From positions 29,645,232 to 29,709,231 of the forward strand of contig NC_134528.1 of NCBI RefSeq assembly GCF_027942865.1: a DNA stretch of 64,000 bases, in the 5' to 3' direction. Origin of the DNA: Odontesthes bonariensis. Its lineage: Eukaryota; Chordata; Actinopteri; Atheriniformes; Atherinopsidae. The notes beneath the pieces were generated by a model that did no database searches, was not told the DNA's origin, and saw only the letters and a list, made by a program, of their open reading frames with translations. How positions within the stretch are numbered: the stretch's first letter is position 1; every line of letters starts with the position of its first letter. Below, piece after piece: positions 56,185 to 64,000 of this stretch. The position numbers and the translations under genes were made by a program.

Positions 56185-57860
56185 CAGGGGCGATTTTAGG
56201 ATCTGGTCTTTAGGGGTGCCCAGCCCCCAGTGCTCACAGAGGCACATTATTTCTCACTAATTGAGGCGAACTAGTACATCTATAAATTTTGGAGCCCTAT
56301 TAGTTTTGCTTTGAGTAGTGTTTTCCCCTACAACATTCAATTTTGACCTCTTCATTTCAAAAGACTGTGGCTTAACAGGGATAAAGAGAGCCTGAGACAA
56401 ATATTGAAGATAACTCAACATTTATTTTGGGAGTAAAGAGTTAAAACAAAAACAAATGCTAGAAAATAAATAAAATGGTCACTAAAAAAATGCATCCTTG
56501 AGCAAAAAAAAAAAGTGTTTTTTATAATATGTGACCCGCTCTGGCGAAATGAGTCGGAAGTCGCAACATTCTATTTTGAGGTACGGGCAGATAACGTGAA
56601 AAAACAATGGATTAAAAAAGACATTTTTTTAAGCTAATTTCAAAGAATAGACATTAAAAAACAATCTCCCAAAGTTGTATAGTCCATATAATTGAGGAAA
56701 GGCACGTAAATTAGAATTCAAGTTGACTTGCAAGTTGTATTAAATGCATTAAAATTTAACAGGTTGAACAAATTCACCGACTCCTCTCCTGTTAACGTCT
56801 ACCGTTCCTATTACCTCTGAGGATTTCCCTTTACCTCTGAAACATCTCTATCTCTGCTCGCTTCATAAAACCAATCAAAATGCTTAAAAATGTACCTAAA
56901 CAGTGACACAAAGGCCCACAATAGGCGGGAAGTCACGTTTCGAGTGACTGGTGCACGCGATTGGTCCAGCCATCACTCCTGTCAAACTAGCTATCTGTGT
57001 TGGTGTAGCCTAAACTAATCGTAGAAAGTCTCTCAATATTCGTCATTGTCAAAAAAGTCGTCTTATATTACAATATTAGTATCGTGTAGTACTGTAGTAT
57101 AGTGTAGTGTGTTGATCTGTGTTTTTGTTTTAAAATGTCATTCGCTAAAGAAAGTAGAGTCGCTAAAGCTTTAAACTCTCGTGGCGTCCAATTTTAGCTC
57201 TGCTGCTGGACAGCAAGACTTGCTAGCGCTAGTTACTGATTTTTTTACTGAGGTGATATCTTCTGAAGAAGAAAATGACAGCGATGTCAAAGACTCGGAT
57301 ATGGAAAAGGAGTAAGAATTCGCCACTCATGTGGAAGATGACGATGAAGTCATTGAGCAACCTGTGACTGATATTAATGAGGTGACGAGGGCTATGTCGA
57401 GCTGTGAAGCAGTGTGTGTGGGAACAAAAATAAATATTTTATAATCATTTGGGCTTCAGTCTGGTTTAATACCCTTTTATATGTGTACAAATAACTTTGG
57501 TAAAATGAAGCTTTAAGATAAAGAGTTTATCCCTTTAAATTCACAGCATTTTGAAAGATATCAACAAAAAAACGGGCAAAAAACTTTAAACGCGCATTTC
57601 TCAGGTTTTCAATCGTAAAAAGAGGGTGGAAGATCATAAATCAAATGGCCATATTTTGAAAACCATCCAACGTATGACTTTGACTATGGTATCATTTTAA
57701 AGCTTATTTCCATCTCCTTTCTTTGACATTTGGGTCACTGTGACTCATTTTGCTGGATCAGGTCACATATAATATTTTAAAAATGTGCTGAGCCAGGCGG
57801 TGCCGAGCTATCTCACGGTGGTGCCTTGGCACCACTAAAAATACCCTAGCCTCGCCCCTG
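56185..57860. mobile_element. hAT-type non-autonomous element with 8-bp target duplication
   Basis: Left end CAGGGGCGATTTTAGG (56185) and right end complement CAGGGGCGAGGCTAGGG (ending 57860) are imperfect inverted repeats. Both are flanked by the identical 8-mer TTCAGCGT (56177-56184 and 57861-57868), the signature of hAT insertion. There is no transposase frame. It contains an inner inverted-repeat element at 56529-57768. It ends only about 200 bases upstream of the next gene's start codon. Confidence 0.85.
56529..57768. mobile_element. Inner element with ATGTGACC termini
   Basis: Left end ATGTGACCCGCTCTGG and right end complement ATGTGACCTGATCCAG are imperfect inverted repeats of about 27 bases. 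Both are bordered by ATAAT (56524-56528 and 57769-57773). A short Met frame (MSFAKESRVAKALNS, about 57135) and a nearby acidic Glu/Asp/Ser-rich stretch (about 57255-57360) are possible remnants of a transposase N-terminus, broken by stops. The superfamily is not assigned. Confidence 0.5.
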
Positions 57861-57868
57861 TTCAGCGT

Positions 57869-58061
57869 AGAGCGTCTGTCTGTAAAGGTGTGTTATATCC
57901 GTGTCCACCCGCCCTCTGTCTCTGACAGACACTGGAATGGGAAGGTGTCTCGGTATTTTCGTTACACGGAAGCCTTTACAGCGCATAACCCTGTGCTTGG
58001 GCGATAAGGGGCTGCTAACCTCTTATCAAGCAGAGCCTGTCATCCCAGCTGGACGCTCAAC
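57869..58061 (+). promoter_or_regulatory. Proximal upstream region of the RUN/PDZ gene
   Basis: About 190 bases lie between the hAT element and the start codon at 58062. The region should contain the 5' UTR and proximal promoter. No TATA box is obvious. The sequence is moderately GC-rich. Confidence 0.4.
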
Positions 58062-61000
58062 ATGGCACCCAAAGACCCTCTGATCTGCTCCCTGAAGGGT
58101 AAGCATCAGTCGTCGGCTGGCCTGATCGGATCATTTTATCGGTTTTCTTCTGTGTGTCATTTCTCGCCCAAACCTGTTTCATAACTGGGGTTCTGTTTCT
58201 TTTATTATTGGCAGCCTCAAAGGCGAAATGTATAGGTGAAAAAAGACTAAACACCTGCCACATCTTTTATTGTGTGTGGCGCCTCTTCCGCGTGGCGTTG
58301 ATGCGCGAAATGTCGGCGGTCCGGCCGTTTGTTGGAGAAATGCTGTGTTTCTGAACACTTCACGCGGATCTCTCTGCTTGCAGTGTGTGTCCTGAATCTG
58401 CAGTCGGGTGGGGAGGTGGTGACGGACTCCAACCCTCTCCTGGCCTCCTGCTGTCAGCTTCTGGAGCTGGTCTTCAGGAAGGGCCTCCAGCGTCAGTATC
58501 CATTAAACATTTACCTTATCTGCTCATCCTTTTGCCAAACCTGCACACTGCAGTTAGATGTGCAAGTCTGATCGTGATGGTTTTATTTCTCTGCAGAGCC
58601 GGTGCTCAGTCTGGTGCACAGAGATTACTGGCAGTGTTTTGAACAAATTCCCCACCAGGATGCGTGTGGCAGGTAACTGATAAGAAACCTTTTTTTTTCT
58701 GCAGTAGTGTCACTGGCTCTGCTGGAAGTGTCAACCATCTGTTGTGTGTACTCGTGCAGGCTGTCTTCTCTGTCCTTGGCCGTGGAGCAGACCAGAGTTC
58801 GCAGGAAGCTGCTCTCGGCTCAGGGCCGGGGCCGCTACTTGCTCAGGCTGGCCCTCAGCCGTAAGACCCTGTCGCAGTTCTTCACACACCTGCTGCACAC
58901 GCCCAGAGTCCTGGAGGTCCGACACAAACGCCACACAGATTTCCTCTGTTAGTCACCAAATTGGCTGTGAAATGTGCCCGTTCTTCATGCCTTTTCTCCC
59001 CCCCTGCAGTGGTACAGCCCAGCTTCATCAATCTTCAGGAATGAGGAGTATGCAGGTGAGGCTTTTTATCTGATCGCTTGCCACCAAATGCAGCGGCTCG
59101 AGCGAAGCTGAGGCCACTGTTTTCCTTTTCCCAGAGCCTTTCATGTCCCTGCTGCTGGTGCTTTCTCACATGGAGTTCAAACTGGACATGGAGGTCAGAC
59201 TGATGCACTGTGTATCTTATTTCTGCATAATAACAAAGCTACAAGGGTTTTGTTTCCCTGTGTTGCCGTTTATCACAATTCTTTGTCATTTGTTTGAAAT
59301 CGGACAAGTGAACTATTACATTTACTTTTATTCTCTTGAAACAGAACTGCAGCTTTCTGGATGAGAGCTGGCTCCTGCCGGTAAGAGCAACGACTAACTG
59401 CTGCATACGTTACACAGTCACATTATTACTCCTCGAGAACGTGACACAGTGTGTCGACTGTTTGCTTTCAGGTGTGTGAAATGTATGAAGTCGTGCCCTG
59501 TCGGGAAGTAGGGATGGTTCTGAGGTCTGTCTCTTTATCTCCACAAGAGGGGAAAAAAGGGGGTTCCGCACTATGAGTTTCTTCTCATGTGAAGCTTCTT
59601 CCTGTGTCTGTATCAGGTATCTCAGTGGGCGCGTCTTCATCCTCGACTTAATGCCTGGCAGTCAGGCTCACGTCGACAGGTTAATCTCTCCCGGGGACAT
59701 CCTTGATGAGATCAACGGCACCTCGCTGAGGAATTCTAAAAACGGACAGGTGAGGAAATGCTCAAACACAGACTTTTCCTCGTGTCTGTTTTTTAATAAA
59801 TAAAAGCTCTGGTGAGTCTTGAGAAAAATGAATCGGGCATTAATCCTTCATGGACCTGGAACAAACAGGAAGGTGTGTGCAGTGAACTGAGTTTGGAGCT
59901 TCCTAAAAGTGCCTCAGAACAGATTTTAAAGACTGGGCTCTCCTGTGGGTGTCTTTAAAACATGGTGAATATGACAAGTAGTTAAGAAGTTATTTTCCAG
60001 AATTCCTACAAACAACTTTTTCCTTTTCAGATTTTCAAATGAGATATGCATGCAACGTACACAATTATTTTGAGAGCTCTGTGTGGTTCTCCATTTACTC
60101 CCAGGCTGGTGTGGTTCTGTCACGGCTGAAGGGCTGCCCATTGTCCATCCGCATTCTGAGATGGAGGGCCCAGGACGGAACTGTGTATCGGCCCATTGTC
60201 AAGCTCCTGCGGGCCCTGAGGATGGAGAACCCCAGTTTGCAGCTGGGTCCCGCTCCCGCCCAACAGACGGCCGATAAAGTCCACAGACCTCCTGCTTCAC
60301 AATGTCTCAATGAGGGAAGGCAAGTGTACACACCATTTGTAATTTCAAGCCGTTCCGTTTCCAGGAACACACCACAAACCGACCCCCCCCCCCCCCCCCT
60401 CTCTCTCTCTCTCACACAGAATCGTTCACATCGTGGAGTTCCTGGGAGAAGCAAACATTGGGATGGTATTAACTCGTCTTCATCACATCCAAAGTTAAAT
60501 AACTGTAGATGTTTTGGATTTACTCTGAAATACTTGGTCTGACCCTCAGTTTGGAGGCAAAGAAGTGCTGCAGCATGCAATTCCACAGGTGCTGCACCAA
60601 AACCTGCCGAGCAAGGTAACTCCCCTGCCTAAGGGCACAGTGGCTGATTCATGTTGTGTAATACACGAAGTCTGATAAACGCGGTGTAATGTGTCCCACA
60701 GGAAGTGCTTTTAGATATGAAGGAAACACATTTGACATGCACTGACAGAAACGGCACAATGGTATGAGGATATGCAATAAAAATTCATCTGGGGCGGGTG
60801 GGCGACCAAAAGTTCTTACAGTCTGTTTATTCTCAGAAGCTGTTTGAGCATCATTATCCAGAGATTTCATGTGTAGGGAGGTTGGCTCGGTCAGACTACA
60901 CAATATTTGCTTTCTGTGTGGCGTAAGTATTACATTTTTACATCATTTCCATGTCCTGGGACAAGCAGCTTAACATTTGCCCCCACCTACAGGGATTCCC

Positions 61001-61202
61001 CAGCGACCCCCCAGCCAACAGGTTTTTGCTGCATGGTCCTCAGAGCCAATAACATTAAAGAGTGTGAAGATATCATCTGCCGGATTGGTGAGGAGAAATG
61101 ACTACTCGATCATAGTTCTGTGAACCTCATCTACACTATACCTAATTACCCCCTTCCTCTTTTACAGCTACTGGTTTCAAGCACACAGAATGGTTTGTAT
61201 GA
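58062..61202 (+). CDS. RUN-PDZ protein with C-terminal PTB-like segment
   Basis: Seventeen exons keep one frame for 443 codons: 58062-58098, 58215-58235, 58384-58491, 58597-58672, 58760-58916, 59010-59055, 59135-59193, 59345-59380, 59472-59524, 59617-59749, 60105-60319, 60420-60465, 60550-60615, 60702-60761, 60837-60922, 60993-61087 and 61168-61202. A RUN domain (residues about 25-180: LELVFRKGLQ, YLLRLALSRKTLSQF, LLLVLSHMEFKLD) suggests small-GTPase or trafficking contacts. A PDZ domain (about 190-270: VFILDLMPGSQAHVDRLISP, GDILDEINGTSL) would bind peptide C-termini. The last 150 residues (IVHIVEFLGEANIGM, KEVLQHAIPQVLHQNL, EISCVGRLARSDYTIFAFCV, CCMVLRANNIKECEDIICRI) have the spacing of a PTB/PID fold. 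The intron after 60319 has a GC donor (GCAAGT). I do not know a gene name for this combination. The model is strong; the PTB reading is inference. Confidence 0.88.
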
Positions 61203-61727
61203 CCAACCACCCACTGGTTGCTCATTCCATGGATTGTAAATAAAGCATGCAATTACCACACAGCATCAGTGTTTGAATACAAAACAGCACACAGCTTTCT
61301 ACTCATAAAGACCTTTAATAGAAAGACATGTGACAACATTTCATAAATAGTATTAAATGTAGCTGCCAAGATTGTGTTGGGAAAACATGTAAAAAGCGGC
61401 CCCGAAAACCAGAAGGGTCTGCAATGCTCCTTATCCCAGAGGATCAACTGAGGTAGCCAATACCCTGACACTGCAGTGAGGCATACTGAAGAAATGCTGG
61501 CATTCTATGATCAACTGTAGATTTGTTAAGAAACGCTGCCCCTGGAAGATGCGAAGAATTACTCTTTTCAGAACTCCATCCCTAAATAGAGCCCAAAGCC
61601 CACAATGACTCGAGTGATGGAGTCATGTTACAATCAGAATAATGACCCAAGAGGGCGCAGGCAGCACACTTCTACTACCCTTAGTGTACTCTTGCTTATG
61701 GAATGGTTGATTTATTGTATCACTCTT

Positions 61728-61758
<31 letters not shown>

Positions 61759-61859
61759 AGGAAAACTTATAAAAAAAATAAGCCAAGAAATAAAAATGTT
61801 CACAAAAATGGTTAAGTATGATAAATAGGGATCATATGTCAATGCAGCCACTGGCCTCT
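61203..61859 (-). other. Converging 3' UTRs of the RUN/PDZ gene and h3.3
   Basis: Plus strand: AATAAA at 61239-61244 is the RUN/PDZ gene's polyadenylation signal, giving a very short 3' UTR. Minus strand: the h3.3 3' UTR runs down from 61859. An ATTAAA (61314-61319) and an AATAAA (TTTATT at 61709-61714) are possible signals. An A-run of about 24 lies at 61728-61751. No gene is seen here. Confidence 0.65.
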
Positions 61860-63743
<1,884 letters not shown>

Positions 63744-63896
63744 ATGTCTAAAACACATCCACAGCCCCCGTCATCTTCGGCAGCAACGACTACCGGGGGA
63801 CCCTCCTCGTCCTCTTCGTCTTCGCCCGCAGGGGGCTCGACCTCTCCCGCAACCGTGTTGAACGTACAGCCCGAGAAACCTCAACATTACACGTAC
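63744..63896 (+). CDS. unk: Unkempt RNA-binding zinc finger protein, first coding exon
   Basis: Unkempt is a CCCH-type zinc-finger protein that binds UAG-containing mRNAs and represses translation, with roles in neuronal morphology. Only the first exon is in the window. It starts MSKTHPQPPSSSAATTTGG, continues with a Ser/Pro-rich low-complexity segment, and reaches the conserved LNVQPEKPQHYTY that precedes the zinc-finger region in family members. The donor is either GTACGT at 63893 or GTAGCT at 63897; the second keeps the final Tyr. The zinc fingers lie beyond the window. Position next to h3.3 matches human. Confidence 0.9.
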
Positions 63897-64000
63897 GTAG
63901 CTACAGTTGTATAGCTGAATTAGCTAGCTGAGTGTACACAACCTCACGTGTAAGTTGCACTCACAAAAAACAACAGTTCCATTTTATTAGACTAAATGTT
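63897..64000 (+). other. Start of unk intron 1
   Basis: Non-coding sequence to the window end. Nothing further is seen. Confidence 0.6.

Overview
The window is chromosomal DNA of a teleost fish, most likely a percomorph. It holds intron-rich vertebrate genes with GT-AG splice sites, and fish-type transposons (L2 and Rex1-like LINEs, tRNA-derived SINEs, a DIRS1-like element, hAT and TTAA-type MITEs). The gene order sap30bp - itgb4 - h3.3 - unk matches the order I know from human 17q25. No bacterial operons, CRISPR arrays or phage features are present.

Layout. 1-346: half of a palindromic MITE inside a sap30bp intron. 3265-6999 (+): the last six coding exons of sap30bp, whose 5' exons lie upstream of the window. 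7.65-21.5 kb: a gene-free spacer with a broken L2 LINE, L2 tails, a 2.2 kb TA-flanked inverted-repeat element and a nested TTA-flanked MITE. 21496-38233 (+): complete itgb4, modelled as 42 coding exons with consistent phase, giving about 1,990 residues. 39926-43373 (-): a nine-exon gene ending in a PRY/SPRY (B30.2) domain behind an N-terminal half I do not recognise. 45.1-56.0 kb: nested transposons, in which a hAT-like element was split by an intact-looking DIRS1-type tyrosine-recombinase retrotransposon and a decayed LINE. 56.2-57.9 kb: a second hAT with a perfect 8-bp target duplication. 58062-61202 (+): a 17-exon gene for a 442-residue protein with RUN, PDZ and possible PTB-like parts. 61860-62452 (-): histone H3.3. 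63744 onward (+): first coding exon of unk, divergent from H3.3.

How the genes relate. These are independent eukaryotic genes. sap30bp (co-repressor and splicing), H3.3 (replication-independent histone) and unk (CCCH RNA-binding protein) are housekeeping-like. itgb4 is the hemidesmosome integrin. itgb4 and the SPRY gene converge with polyadenylation signals under 100 bp apart; the RUN/PDZ gene and h3.3 also converge; h3.3 and unk share a divergent promoter region with a CRE.

Most notable: (1) itgb4 has a 318-nt, phase 1-1 exon encoding what looks like a second Calx-beta domain that I do not recall in mammalian ITGB4; (2) the DIRS element keeps identical 147-bp inverted repeats, its internal complementary region and three open reading frames; (3) the SPRY gene and the RUN/PDZ gene occupy the place where I recall GALK1 in human, and both have unfamiliar architectures.

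All splice models were made by eye from splice signals, phase and remembered homologues. No alignment or expression data were available.
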